Origin: Dasypus novemcinctus
Taxonomy: Eukaryota; Chordata; Mammalia; Cingulata; Dasypodidae
Direction of reading: 5' to 3'
Assembly: GCF_030445035.2 (NCBI RefSeq)
Contig: NC_080677.1
Coordinates: 30,143,513-30,207,512 of the forward strand
Length of the DNA: 64,000 nucleotides
The notes beneath the pieces were generated by a model. It made no database searches, was not told the origin of the DNA, and saw only the letters and a program-made list of their open reading frames with translations. Positions 36,400 through 47,376 of this stretch are shown here, piece by piece (the stretch's first letter is position 1; each line of letters opens with the position of its first letter). The translations under genes were made by a program, and so were the position numbers.

Positions 36400-37015
36400 G
36401 CATTGTCTGTTTTATAACTTCATATAAGTGGAATCATACAGAATATACTTTTTTTGTGCCTGGCTTCTTTTACTCAGCATATTTTTATAATTCAGCATTG
36501 TTTCATAACTTCATATAAATGGAACCATACAGAATATACTTTTTTGTATCTGGTTTCTTTTACTCAGCATATTTACTTTAGGATTCACCCACATTCTTAC
36601 GTGTATCGTGTATCGGTAGCTTGTTCCTTTTATTGCTGAGTGATATTCCATCGTATGGCTATTCTACAATTTATTTGTCTATTTACCTGTTGATGGATAT
36701 TTGGACTGTTTCCATTTTGGGGCTATTAGAAACAAGGCTGTTAGGAATATTCTTCTTAACGTTTTTTTGGGGAGAGAGTGGGGTGAGAGACATATGTTTT
36801 CATTTCTCTCTGATAAATAAGAGGTGTGGTATTTCTGGGCTATGAGATAGATTTATATTTAACTTCATAAAGAAACTGCCAAACAGTTCACTGAAGTGAC
36901 TGTACCATTTTACACTTCTGCCAGCATTGTACAAAAGTTCTAGTTGCTCCATATGCTCATCAACATTTAACATTTTCATTACTTTTTATTTTATGGCTGC
37001 ATTTTTAAATATACT
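36400..37015 (-). mobile_element. Old LINE-1 (L1M-like) fragment
   Basis: On the + strand it shows the familiar antisense LINE-1 order: 'tggaatcatacagaatatac', 'gctgagtgatattccatcgt', 'cctgttgatggatatttgga', 'acatatgttttcatttctct' and 'aactgccaaacagttcac'. Part of it is duplicated in tandem at 36411-36488 and 36500-36576. Confidence 0.75.
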
Positions 37016-37084
37016 CATCTGAGTGATGAGACCCAAACCTTTAAGAGGCAGTTTAGCATAGTGTTTAAGGAGTTGACTTCTTGG

Positions 37085-37660
37085 AGGACAATATGGAAAT
37101 ATCAAGAAAATTACAGATGTAATAACTCTCCAACGCAGGAATTCCACTTCTAAAAACTGATTTTACATTTACATCTGCTCAAGTAGAAAAGAAATGTGCA
37201 AGTTCATTCCCTGCAGCATGGTGTGCTATACTGAAAGATTGGAAACAATGCCAAGTATCCAGTAATAGGGGAATGGTTGAATAACTTACAGTATGTCCAT
37301 ACTATGGAGTTCTAAAAAATTGTAAAGAATGAATGATAAAGGTTTCTATGTACTGATATAGAGAGATTTGCAGAATATATCACTAAGTGGGAAAAAAAGA
37401 AGGGACTTGTGCCAAAGGGGAGAGGAGTTAAAATAAGGCTCTATATCTATATATGCACACACACTTATATATGCCAAAAAGAAACAGTTGACATATAAAT
37501 AAGAAAATAATAAAAAGATTATGTATGGGAGGAGGAGGAACAAGATAAAGGCGGCACGGGTAGAAATAAAACTTCTCTAAGAATATTTTTCAACAGACTT
37601 TTGATTTAGAATCATGTAAATGCATTACCTATTAAAAAATTACAACCATAATTCCTAAAA
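37085..37660 (+). mobile_element. Old LINE-1 (L1M-like) 3' fragment
   Basis: The order 'ggaaacaatgccaagtatcc', 'aataggggaatggttgaata', 'gtccatactatggagttcta' and, near the end, 'gtaaatgcattacctatt' matches old LINE-1 3' sequence. It is not in frame. Confidence 0.65.
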
Positions 37661-37751
37661 TTGAAAACAAACCCAACCATATATTAAATTGGGAACATAC
37701 ACAGGAAAACTAAAGAGAGAAACACACTGAATTTCTGAAAATCTGTGAATC

Positions 37752-38236
37752 TGAAGAAGGAAAAGCATTGGATTCCTCTAGGTTCTTGGCTATGACATAT
37801 AAAATAACTTATGCACACACCAGTTTAGTTAGGCCATAAAAAGAATTTGGAAAATGAGGGAAAGAATGGAGCTTGCTGAGAGATGGGAGAGAAAAACAGA
37901 AATACACACCGAGATTTGGTGTGGGTCCCTCTAGGCAGAGAGTGGGAGCTCTGCCTCCTGTGATTACCTTTTAAGCTGTTAATTATTCCTCCCCTTCCTA
38001 ATGGTAAGGGGATGGACCCCAGCTGCTACTGGTTACCCCACCAATGATGGGACCAATTGTGTCTATCCAGGGCCAAGGGGAGGTCGCAGAAAAAGAGACT
38101 GGGACTTCAAGGTTACCCTCAACGTCCCAGAGAGGTCTGTCAGCCATGTTGTCTGCTAGCCATGAGGTCTGTCAGCCATGTGGTCTGCCAGCCATAACAT
38201 GGCTTGTCTTCTCGTTTCCCTGAATAACCTGCCTCA
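37752..38236 (-). repeat. 3' LTR of the endogenous retrovirus
   Basis: It aligns along its length with 44107-44756 at roughly 85-90% identity by eye. It has only about two copies of the U3 minisatellite unit (38132-38200). The sequence corresponding to the poly(A) signal in the other LTR is deleted. Its ends read TG...CA on either strand. Confidence 0.8.
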
Positions 38237-38250
38237 ACTCCCTCCTGAGA
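38237..38250 (-). promoter_or_regulatory. Retroviral polypurine tract
   Basis: Read on the minus strand, 'ctcaggagggagt' abuts the start of the 3' LTR (TGAGGC...). A purine tract in this place is the plus-strand primer site of retroviruses. Confidence 0.65.
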
Positions 38251-38666
38251 GAGTTTACACCCTTATTCTTAAGGGTGCTGGGGGAGATGATCATTCTTCT
38301 GTAGTTACTTCTGCTGGTTAGGGTAGCAGTCCCTCCCTGACAGGGCATAAATCTCTCTGGCTATTCTATTGAGGTTGAGGGAAGATGGGTTCAACACTGT
38401 GGTTAGAACTGGCTGAAATCCCTATGTGACTAATACCTTATTTTGAAAGATGTTGATTCTGGAAGAAATAAACTTAGATAGAATTTTGAAGATATATGGC
38501 CCCACTAAAAGAATAAAGAAGATGGTGGTTAGTGGATCCAAAAAGGGGGGTCAGTTATGATATACTGGACCATGAGAGTGAGAAAGACCAGATGCCTTCA
38601 GAGGCTGCATGCCCCTGAAGTTGGTGGGCTTCATCTTGCAGTTTTTGAATGCTATCTAGGACTAGT

Positions 38667-39014
38667 TCAGAAGGATTTATATAGACATGAAACAACATTT
38701 TTTTTTTTTTTTTGAGGAATTGGCATGCCCCCCACCTGTACTGCTGTTAGCATGTTTAGGGCTCTGTGATTTTGCAGTACCACAGCAGCAAGAAAGTCCA
38801 CTAGCTGTCTAAGAGCGTCTAAGGCACAGCTAGTTTCTTCTGTGCTGTTAGTTAGCTTTAGGGAAAGACTGTAATAGATAATGGGGTTTGGTATAAATTG
38901 CCATTCCCAGTTTTTCATGATGGTGGTTATGTTCAAGACAGCTAAGAGGGGTTGAGAAAGAGGCATTTTCCTATTAGTCACTGCATAGGGAGAAACTACA
39001 GGAAATGAAAACAT
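38667..39014 (-). pseudogene. Retroviral Env transmembrane-subunit remnant
   Basis: An open stretch of 115 codons includes a heptad-like helix followed by a block resembling the immunosuppressive-domain region of gammaretroviral-type TM proteins (around LAAVVLQNHRALNML). After this block the expected cysteine motif is not seen, because a poly(T)/poly(A) run at about 38699-38712 disrupts the sequence. The upstream frame is also broken. It lies about 0.4-0.8 kb inside the 3' LTR, as expected for env. It is a broken copy and no function is implied. Confidence 0.7.
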
Positions 39015-41583
39015 TTTATTTCAGCAGCATAGGAAAACTTTCTCAGCTGTTTTATGAAAACTGAAGATTTCCAATGGAATCAAGATTATCTTTCCTTACA
39101 CCACTTTAAAATGCAGATTGGGGTTTCTCTGTTATGAAGTTATTTTGCTATTAATATCAGTTAGGTTTTTAATAAATGACTTCTTGGAATTAGCCATTTA
39201 AATGCTTCAGTTTAGAAGATGCTTTTAAAAACCCTTTATAATTAACCATAACCACATAGAATAGTTTGGTTACTTTACTTTAAAATAAACTTATTAAATT
39301 ACAGTTAGCAACCAATGAAATTTACTTTATCAATTTAAGAGAGGGCAGATCTACATTTTCTTCTTTAACTTAATTTCATTAAACATGAACTTATGACTTT
39401 CATCATTTTAAAGAGGTAACACATAATGTTAATTTATTTACTTGGTATTCTATAAACCTAGGGAGATATCACCCAAGCTAAATAAATTGAAACCACTATA
39501 GTTTATGCAAGGAATATTCTTTTTCCTTCCTTTACAGGAGGCTTAAAACCTCTTTTCTCTAATAAAATTCTAAAACTGAATAATCTTAAAAGCATGCCAA
39601 CTGCTTGGTTTTGGAATATATTACAATTGTTTAATTTGTTTTAATTATAATGTAGAAAAGGTCTTTTCATAGCTTTTAAGGACTTTTCCTTTACTTACTA
39701 AAATTTGGTAATAGAATTATTAACCACACTTATTTTAAGGTTGTTAAAAGGTTTACATTGGGGAATTACAGAATAAACTCTGATTCTTAATTCCCCATGC
39801 CTAACCCCTCTCCCAGAGCCCTTGCAGAGAGAAGGCCCTGGGGACTGGGTAGGTCAAAGAGCTCAGGAAAATCTATTTCCCTTTTCCAATAGTTCCTATA
39901 TTCAGATTTTTATATGACACTTTCATCCTGTTTAGACTAATTTGGACTCCAGGAATATTCATTCACATGTATAACTGCATATTTGATTTTACACTTTGAA
40001 AAGAGCTCTTTTAAGATTTTTGTTAATTTGATATTGCCATCCTGATGTATGAATATATATATGTTGAACCAATAGGCAGACATGAATAGAGTTTGACAAA
40101 GAAACACAACTTACTAAAGTTACTTAACACTTTCATTCTTTCACAAAATAAGTTTTACTCTAAAATAACATTTGAAAGATTTCTTTGAAGGCTATTTTTA
40201 ATTAATCTAGCTTGCACTGTGACCATGCAGTTTTGCATAGAATTTTGTTACTTAATTATTGGCTTATAACCCAAATGTCCCCAATACTTTAAGACAATTT
40301 TCCTTTGCTTCAGAACTTTGCTTATTTCCTTCTTTGACTTCAGCAGATCTTGGAGAACCAAGACTAATTCTATGTATACCTCCTGAGGCTATGGAAGCCT
40401 CAGTTGAACCTGGTTTCTCTCATGAACTGCTGCTTTTAGGAACTCCTAGTCAAGGCAGGAGGCCTCCTTCACTTCCCAGTCTTCAGAGATAATAGGATTC
40501 TGGTGGCGGCTGGACTGGAAGAGTGGGCATTCAACCTCAAGGGTCGAGAATTCCACTAGGCAGCAATTTAGTCCACACTTGGAGCCACAAGAGAAAGTGG
40601 GGTCATTAATACCAGTGCAAGGACTGGAGACAGGGGTGTCTCAAGTTTGCTTTCCCCTGAGCTATAAAGGGCAGAAGCTGTCATGAAATAACCATAAGTA
40701 AATGCAAGGAGTGAGACTAGAGCTGGAGTAGCCATAAACAAAGCTAAATTCAGTTTAAGATTACACTTACAATAGTAGGTTTAGGCTAAATCTACCCAGC
40801 TATAATTTCAGTTACTATCCTTCTGCTGTTTTTTTTTTTTTTAATGTAAAGGCATCTATTTAATGATCTTAACTCTTAGTTACAGTTTTTAGTAAGTCTT
40901 CACTTAAACAATTTGAGCACCTCCATTCATTAAGCAACTAAAACAATTTTATTAATAACAACTTTGCTAAGTTTTTCTACTTTTTCCACAGTTGAATTAA
41001 TTCCACTTGTGATTTCTTTATACATTAAATTTAATTGCAAGATGGCATTGGTATTTAAAGACTCATTTTTAGTTTACCTTTTACTGGTGTCAAATTTGTA
41101 ACAGGCAAACCGAAAATCTGATTTACTAGTTCTTAGGCACCAGTAGACTAATAAAGTTAAAGCAAGCACAGATTAGAACAGGAGAGAATTTTATGCACTT
41201 AGCTTAGTTTAGGGGAAAGACTTGACTTTAGAATCACCTGGACACAAAGCTCCCAGTATGTTCATGGCAGAAACTTCGTGCAGGACCCTCCAGCTTCGTT
41301 CCTCCAGGAAAATCCCTGGGGAAGATATGGAGCTCAGGGGTCTAGAGAGGCCCTGCCCCCAAAAAGATACAAATTAGGCCTGTATCCCATTAGTTACTTC
41401 CCACAAAGGGTAAAACCCCCGCAAGACTTTTTTTGCTGGAAATATTGGGTGTTACAAGGAAACAGGGAGCTAGAAAAGCCAGGAACCTTTTCATTGTAAT
41501 TGATGGCACATGAGGAGGTGCCTTATTCTACAGGGCAGAGGTCTGGTAACGAGAGTGCATTTCTTCATCCCTGTAAGGCAGGG
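39015..41583 (-). other. Degraded internal region of the endogenous retrovirus
   Basis: AT-rich, with no long open frame. A minus-strand stretch around 41280-41500 could be remnant Env surface-subunit sequence, since it has cysteine-rich segments between stops, but this is weak. No pol motif was identified. Confidence 0.45.
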
Positions 41584-42259
41584 GTTATCAACCTTTTTTG
41601 TTCCATGTTATCAGGTTTTATCTAGGTCCTTGACTATGCTGCAGAAATGAATTTCAAGAGCATAGCGGGTAAGTTAGGTCAGTAATTGATTAAGGTAGGG
41701 AGGGACGAGAAATGGGAGAAAATAACAGATCACAGATCAGCGGTCCCAGGTAGAAAGGAAGGGACTGAACAGGGGTAGAGGGCTGATTTACAGACTACAG
41801 TTCCCCATTACAGGTTATAAATCCCCAGGTTTACTTGTGTGGCCACACAGCAGAGGAAAAATGGCAAGAGCAGTCCACAGAGGGCAGGAACAGGTCCACA
41901 GGTGAGAGAGCGCACGAGAGAGAGCTTAGGCCTGGGGCCTAACTTTTGAACAGTTATCCCCCCCCCCTTTGCTAATGGAAGGGGAGGAGCTCCAGCTGCT
42001 TACTGTTTTGATTGCTTATTTCTCCCATCATTCTCCCAGGAGAACCCAATGATAAAATCCTTGGGGAATATCCCGACTTTCTCCTGGCTTCCAGAGGAAT
42101 TCTTTGTTCTGAATGGCAGAATCTTGGGGAGGGTCTTCCAACAGCCATCTTAGGAGTCATTGATGACCACATGGACTTCTTGCCAGATTCCAGATCTGTC
42201 TATTGATTCCCTATCTTACTAGCTGGCTTCACATGGACCCCTTGTTAAGAACTCCTGCT
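41584..42259. mobile_element. hAT-type DNA element apparently interrupted by an LTR-like segment
   Basis: The left end 'caggggttatcaacc' and the right end (reverse complement 'caggagttcttaac') are inverted repeats of hAT type. They are flanked by 8-bp near-duplicates 'ctgtaagg' and 'ctttaagg'. Between them, roughly 41640-42230 resembles a relative of the surrounding LTRs, for example 'gctaatggaaggggaggagc' compared with 'cctaatgataaggggagggg'. The interpretation is tentative. Confidence 0.45.
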
Positions 42260-42821
42260 TTAAGGAGATACAATCACATGGTGTGGTCTCTGGCCTTTAG
42301 ATCCATCTGTCTTCTCCTCTCTTACACAGGTTTAACTAGAATGTAGGGTCTCATACAGAGCCTACTCTTGGCCATACTGCAGCCGCATGGTGTGGCAAGA
42401 AGATTAGACTAGGCAGGTTGTCCCAACTTAAGAGCCGCCCATTATCCTAGGGGAAGAAAATCTGTTCATCAGTTTGGATGGCGTCCCACCATAGTCTTGA
42501 TGGAATGGAGTTGCTCACTGAGCCAGCGTCCTGGAAATGGGAGGCCTGTTCGCTGTCCCACATTTTCGGGATCAGGAGCTTTGTCTCTGGGTGTCCTAGA
42601 GCCTTAGGGGTCTTCGGGGCATCTGGGTCCAGTTCCCAGACCAAAACACCCAAGCCAAGCTTTCCCGCTAGGAAGGGGCTGGCTAGGGACCTTTAAACAC
42701 TTTTGTCTACCTTGCAACAAACAGTTTAGGAGCTGGCTATGAGTGAGCTCACTCCATAGCAGCTCCCAGGGCCAAGTTCCTCAGATAAACCCGACCTTAA
42801 AAGCCTATTAAAAAAACTAGA
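42260..42821 (-). other. Endogenous retrovirus internal or leader region
   Basis: Between the hAT/LTR composite and the SINE. It contains only short frames; the 68-codon minus frame at 42447-42653 is not recognised as Gag. Confidence 0.4.
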
Positions 42822-43226
42822 GGGAAGCGGACTTGGCTCAATGGTTAGAGCGTCCACCTACCACATGGGAGGTCCACGGTTCAAACCCAGGGCTTCCTGA
42901 ACCGTGTGAAGCTGGCTCACATGCAGTGCTGATGTGCACAAGGAGGGCCATGCCACGCAGGGGTGTCCCCCGCATAGGGGAGCCCCACGTGCAAGGAGTG
43001 AGCCCCATAAGGAGAGCTGCCCAGTGCGAAAGAATGGCACCTCACACACAGAGAGCTGACACAAGATGATGCAACGAAAAGAGACACAGATTCCCGGTTC
43101 CACTGACAAGAATAGAAGCGGACCCAGAAGAACACACAGCGAATGGACACAGAGGACAGACAACTGGGGTGGGGCAGGAAGGGGAGAGAAATAAATAAAT
43201 CTTTAAAAATAAAACAAAAAAAACCC
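42822..43226 (+). mobile_element. DAS-type SINE, long form, inside the retrovirus
   Basis: It begins 'gggaagcggacttggctcaa', carries the tRNA-like head, the CpG-rich middle and the 'cacagcgaatggacacagag' block, and ends in an A-rich tail. It is very similar to 11853-12289. The possible target duplication is short ('ctaga'). Confidence 0.9.
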
Positions 43227-43764
43227 CTAGAAGCTAATGGTCCTGTGACTTGCTGGCAAACACCCTCAGGGACCATCCCCCCACCCCAATCTCCAAACCT
43301 CTCCAGGGTGGAGGAGCAAGGCCTCAGGGCACTGCTGAGGGTAGGGCTTAGGCCTCCCTCAAACAAAAGCATTCTCAGTTTCTAAGGCATTCTAAGGCCT
43401 CTCACCAGACCCAGAATGAGGACTGAAGTAGTCGGAAGATCTTTTAATTAAAAGTAGTTAACCAGCGATCTAAGGAAATACCTCTGGTGATAGCCACTCT
43501 GAATTTACAGAGAGGGCTTATAATGCTCCTGGCGGACTCCTGCTTAGCTTAGGCCAGGTGTCCAGTCAGGTCTCAAGGGCGGTTTCACCTGCCACCCAAC
43601 ACTTCCTCAGATCTACACGGGGATTGGCCCCTGCCCAGACCTGCGGGGAGTCTGGGAATTCTGAATTTATGTCCTTTGGGAACTTATCCAGGAACCCCCT
43701 GGCCATTAACCCCTTGAAAACACAGAACCAAAAGAGGGCACAGACAGGTCTTAAAACTCATCAG
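43227..43764 (-). other. Endogenous retrovirus leader or gag region, unrecognised
   Basis: This lies next to the 5' LTR side of the element, where leader and gag would be. No long frame survives on the minus strand. The + strand frame at 43558-43962 crosses into the LINE-1 and is spurious. Confidence 0.4.
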
Positions 43765-44041
43765 GTATTCCCATGGCCCACTGGATGGAACATGGGAGAG
43801 TGTGGGCTATGGTGTGGACCATTGACCATGAGGTGCAGCGGTGCTCAGAGATGTACCCACCAAGTGCAATGCATGTGTCATGATGATGGGGGAGAGTGTT
43901 GCTGTGGGGGGGAGTGGTGGGGTGGGGGCGGTGGGGGTGAATGGGGACCTTATATTTTTTGAATGTAATATTTTTAAAAAATGAATTGAAAAAAAAATTT
44001 TTTTAATAAATTACACTCAATAAAGTTGATATAAAAAAAAA
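43765..44041 (+). mobile_element. LINE-1 3' end, 5'-truncated, inside the retrovirus
   Basis: Flanked by perfect 12-bp direct repeats 'aaaactcatcag' (43753-43764 and 44042-44053). It matches the 3' terminal 250 bp of the LINE-1s at 25 kb and 35.5 kb, including the 'atgtgtcatgatgatg' block and the G-rich tract at about 43895-43940. The tail has two A/T-rich parts with 'aataaa' motifs. Confidence 0.9.
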
Positions 44042-44086
44042 AAAACTCATCAGTTTCTGGTAGGGGTCAGCACCACTCATTTTTCT

Positions 44087-44104
44087 CCCGGCAATGGCTC
44101 ACCA
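44087..44104 (-). promoter_or_regulatory. Candidate retroviral primer binding site
   Basis: Two bases inside the inner end of the 5' LTR the minus strand reads 'tggtgagccattgccggg'. Position and the TGG start fit a tRNA primer site, but I cannot assign the tRNA. Confidence 0.4.
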
Positions 44105-44106
44105 AA

Positions 44107-44756
44107 TGAAGACAGAGAAGTGCTGGATTCCTCTAGGTTCTTGGCTATGATGCATAAAAGAATTTATGAACACACCAGTTTAGTTAGGCCAGTAAAAAGA
44201 CTTTATTTGGGAAATGGGGAAAAGAACAGAGCTTGCTAAGAGGTGGGAGAGAAAGACAGAAATACACAACAAGATTGGTGCAGGCCCCTCCAGGCAGAGA
44301 GTGTGAGCTCTGCCTCATGTGATTTACCTTTTAACTGTTAATTATTCCTCCCTTTCCTAATGATAAGGGGAGGGGCCCCAGCTGTTACTGGTTACCCCAC
44401 CAATGGTGGGACCAGTGGTGACTATCCAGGGCCAAGTGGACGTCCCAGAAAGAGAGATGGGGACTTCAAGGTTACCCTCAAGGTCCCAGCGAGGTCTCTC
44501 GGCCATGCTGTCTGCCCATCTTGGGGGTCTCTCGGCCATGTTGTCTGCTGGCCATGGGGTCTCTCAGCCATGTTGTCTGCCCACCTTGGGATCTCTCGGC
44601 CATGTTGTCTGCCCACCTTGGGGTCTCTCAGCCATGTTGTCTGCTGGCCATGGGGTCTCTCGGCCGTGCTGTCTCTTGGCCACGCTGTCTGATGGCCATG
44701 TTGTTGGCCAGCCATGCTGTGGCTTGTCTTCTCATTTCCCTGAATAACCTGCCTCA
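44107..44756 (-). repeat. 5' LTR of the endogenous retrovirus
   Basis: On the minus strand it begins TGAGGCAGG (U3) and ends ...CTTCA at 44107. A poly(A) signal AATAAA lies at 44202-44207 (minus strand). U3 contains a minisatellite of at least six 31-33 bp units (see 44493-44690). It is 165 bp longer than the 3' LTR, largely because of the repeat. Confidence 0.8.
44493..44690. repeat. U3 minisatellite, about 32-bp unit
   Basis: Unit starts marked by 'ggtctctc' or 'ggatctctc' occur at 44493, 44526, 44558, 44589, 44622 and 44653. Each unit contains 'ggccatgttgtctg' or a close variant. The second halves vary between 'cccaccttggg' and 'ctggccatggg' types, suggesting a higher-order unit. Decayed units continue to about 44720. 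Confidence 0.9.
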
Positions 44757-46739
44757 AATTCATAATAACACTTAAAAAAAAAAAGAAAGCCAGAACCCAA
44801 TCAAGATGGCAGAGTAAAACACTTCAGGACACCATCCCCCCATAAAAGCTTTGAACAACCCCAAGAACTGAAAGAAACATCTTTCTCAAAGCTCCAAAAA
44901 CAGCTAAAGTACTTAAGTAACAGGTCAAGTATTGAATTTTTAAAAAGGCTACCTGAAAGTTTAGGTGCCCTGGCTGGCCCCTTCTCCGTGCCCTCACCAG
45001 CTCAACATGGAACCAGCCCATGCTCACAGCGCAGATCCCTGGAACAGTTCCAGAGGGAGCAGAGTAACCCTCATGCAGGTACTGGGAGCATGGATGCCTG
45101 GCCCAATTTGTCTGTGGTGGCCCAGAGGACTCACGAGCCCAGCACTTTCCCTCTGTGTAGAAGGCAGCTCACCCAGCTCTCCTGATGCTAACGCTGTGCA
45201 ATGGCAGTTAAGTTGCACTGCCTGGGGTCAGGGATTGCTGGCTGTAGGACACACAATGCAGTGCCCTGGATGAGAGGAAGCTGTTTCTAAGGGAAGAGGG
45301 GACATTCAGAACTGCGTACAAGAAGTAATTCCCAGGGCCATTTATGCACATTGCCCAAGTCAAGAGGCAAGCTCAAAAAGGACCAGGAAAGTCCCTATGT
45401 TTGATGTGAAGTTATTCCCTAAACTCATTGTATGGATAAGCCCTGAAGGAGAGCACTCACACAGGTCAATTTGCAAAGACTGGGAAAGACATTTTCTTTT
45501 CTTCCTCTTTTTTTTTTTTTTTTGTTAACCCTTGGCATTCAAAGAAAATTCTGTCATAATACCATCTGGATACAAGCTTAAGGAATAGAGGCCCCAGAGG
45601 CTAAATTTGAGCAATAACACATTATATTATCAAAATGTTCAGGTTTCTATGAAAAGGCTATAAAACATACAAAGAAACAGGAAACAACGGCCCAGGCAAA
45701 GGAGAAGATTAAAGCATTGCAAACCCTCAACGAGGAATATAAGAACTAGGACACACCAGACAAAGACTTTTTAAAAATGGTCTTAAATATGCACAAAGAA
45801 CTAAAGGAAAACAGACAAAGAATGTAAGAAATCAGGGAAATGACAGTTGAACACAAAAAGAATAACAATAGAGAGAAAGAAATTATGAAAAGGAACAAAA
45901 CAGAACTGAAGACTACAGTAAGAGAAAAGAAAAATTACCTGAAGATTTCAATAGCAGATTGGAGCTGGCAGAAGAAAGATTCAGAGAACTTGAAGAAAAA
46001 ACAATTGAAATGGTTCCGCCTGAGGAACAAGGGAAGGAAAGAATGAAGGAAAGTGAACAGAGCCTGAGCTACCTGTGAGACACCATAGGAGTACTAATAC
46101 ATACATATTGTGGGAATCCCAGAAGCATAAGAAGAAAATGAAAGATGCGGAGAGAATATTCAAAGAAATAATGGCTGAAATATTCCCAGATTTAACAAAA
46201 GATATGAATACACACATCCAAGATGCTCAACAAACCCTAAATATGGTAAACTCAAATAGACCCATGCCATGGCATATTATAATCAAACTGCCCAATGCCA
46301 AAGATAAAGAATTCTGAAAGCCACAGGAGAGAAGCAATGTGTCACATACAAGGGAACCTCAATAAGATCAAGTGCCAATTTCCCATCAGAAACCATGGAG
46401 GCAAAAATGCAGTGAGATGACATATTTAAAGTGTTGAAAGCACAATTAAGAATTCTATATCTGGCAAAACTGTCTTCCAAAAATGAGGGAGAGATTAAGA
46501 CATTCTCAGGTAAACAAAAGCTGAGGCAGTTTGTCACACTATGTCAGCCCTACAAGAGATGCTAAAGAGAGTTCAATCAAAGCTGAGTGAAAAAACAAAG
46601 ATTTCTGGTGAGGATAACAACGTGGGTAAATACAAATGCCAGCACTATTGTACTTTTGGTTTGTAATTCTCCTTTCAACTTTCTACATGTTCTAAAAGCT
46701 AAATACACACATTGTAATGCTAAATCAGTGATTTTGGAC

Positions 46740-46921
46740 TCATAATGTATAAACACGTAATTTGTGACAAGAACTACATAAAAGTGGGAGGATGGGGGAG
46801 TATAGGAACTAGTTTGTGGATACTTTGAGGTCATAATGTATAAACACGTAATTTGTGACAAGAACTACATAAAAGTGGGAGGATGGGGGAGTATAGGAAC
46901 TAGTTTGTGGATACTTTGAGG
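46740..46921. repeat. Perfect tandem duplication, 91-bp unit
   Basis: 46740-46830 and 46831-46921 appear identical base for base, starting 'tcataatgtataaacacg'. It lies in the 3' part of the HAL1-type element just left of the inserted LTR. Confidence 0.95.
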
Positions 46922-46930
46922 TTACATTGG

Positions 46931-47376
46931 TGTGGTGGTTTGAAGCTACTGTACTCCAGAAAAACAGATTTTTTAATTAATTCATTCCTGTGGGTGTGTG
47001 ATCCCATTATAAGTAAGACATTTTGATGAGGCTACTTCAGTCAAGGTGTGGCCCATCTCAGTCAGGATGGGTCTTAATCCTATTACTAGAGTCCTTTATA
47101 GGAGAAGGAAATTCAGAAAGAAAGCCACCACAGCAAGAAGCTGAAATCAATGAAACCCGGAAGAGAAGGGAGAGAGCAGCAAATGTCACTATGTGCCTTC
47201 TCATATGACAGAGGCATCAAAGATTGCCAGCAGTCAGTCTTCAGGAAGAAAGTGTTGCCTTGCTGATGTCTTAATTAGGTTTTTCCAGGCCTCAAAACCA
47301 TCAGCAAATGAATTTCCATTGTTGAACACAAACCATTTCATGGTGTTTGCTTTGAGCAGCCTAGGAAACTAAAACA
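46931..47376 (+). mobile_element. MaLR-like solo LTR
   Basis: It begins 'tgtggtggtttgaagc' and ends '...gaaactaaaaca' (TG...CA), about 446 bp. The 3' portion ('cctcaaaaccatcagcaaat' and the following block) parallels the poly(A) end of MLT/MST LTRs. A second copy lies at 47731. It is inserted in the HAL1-type element. Confidence 0.7.

Larger units (their letters stand above)
37752..44756 (-). mobile_element. Endogenous retrovirus provirus, degenerate, class I-like
   Basis: Two related LTRs bound about 5.9 kb of internal sequence: the 3' LTR at 37752-38236 and the 5' LTR at 44107-44756. A purine-rich tract adjoins the inner edge of the 3' LTR and an Env remnant lies near that end, which fixes the minus orientation. 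Immediate flanks ('gaatc' left, 'aattc' right) give no perfect target duplication. The internal region is full of stops and contains later insertions. I found no convincing gag or pol reading frame. It is inactive. Confidence 0.8.

Noticed and set aside
44493..44690. Regularly spaced repeats with a CRISPR-like look
   Set aside because: The units are contiguous, diverged tandem repeats without unique spacers, sit in a retroviral LTR, and the DNA is mammalian.
37752..44756. Functional retroviral genes
   Set aside because: No intact gag, pol or env frame. Stops, indels and later insertions break the internal region and only an Env-TM remnant is recognisable.
44360..44763. Several overlapping 84-114 codon frames on both strands
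   Set aside because: Produced by the 32-bp minisatellite in the retroviral U3, which lacks stops in several phases.
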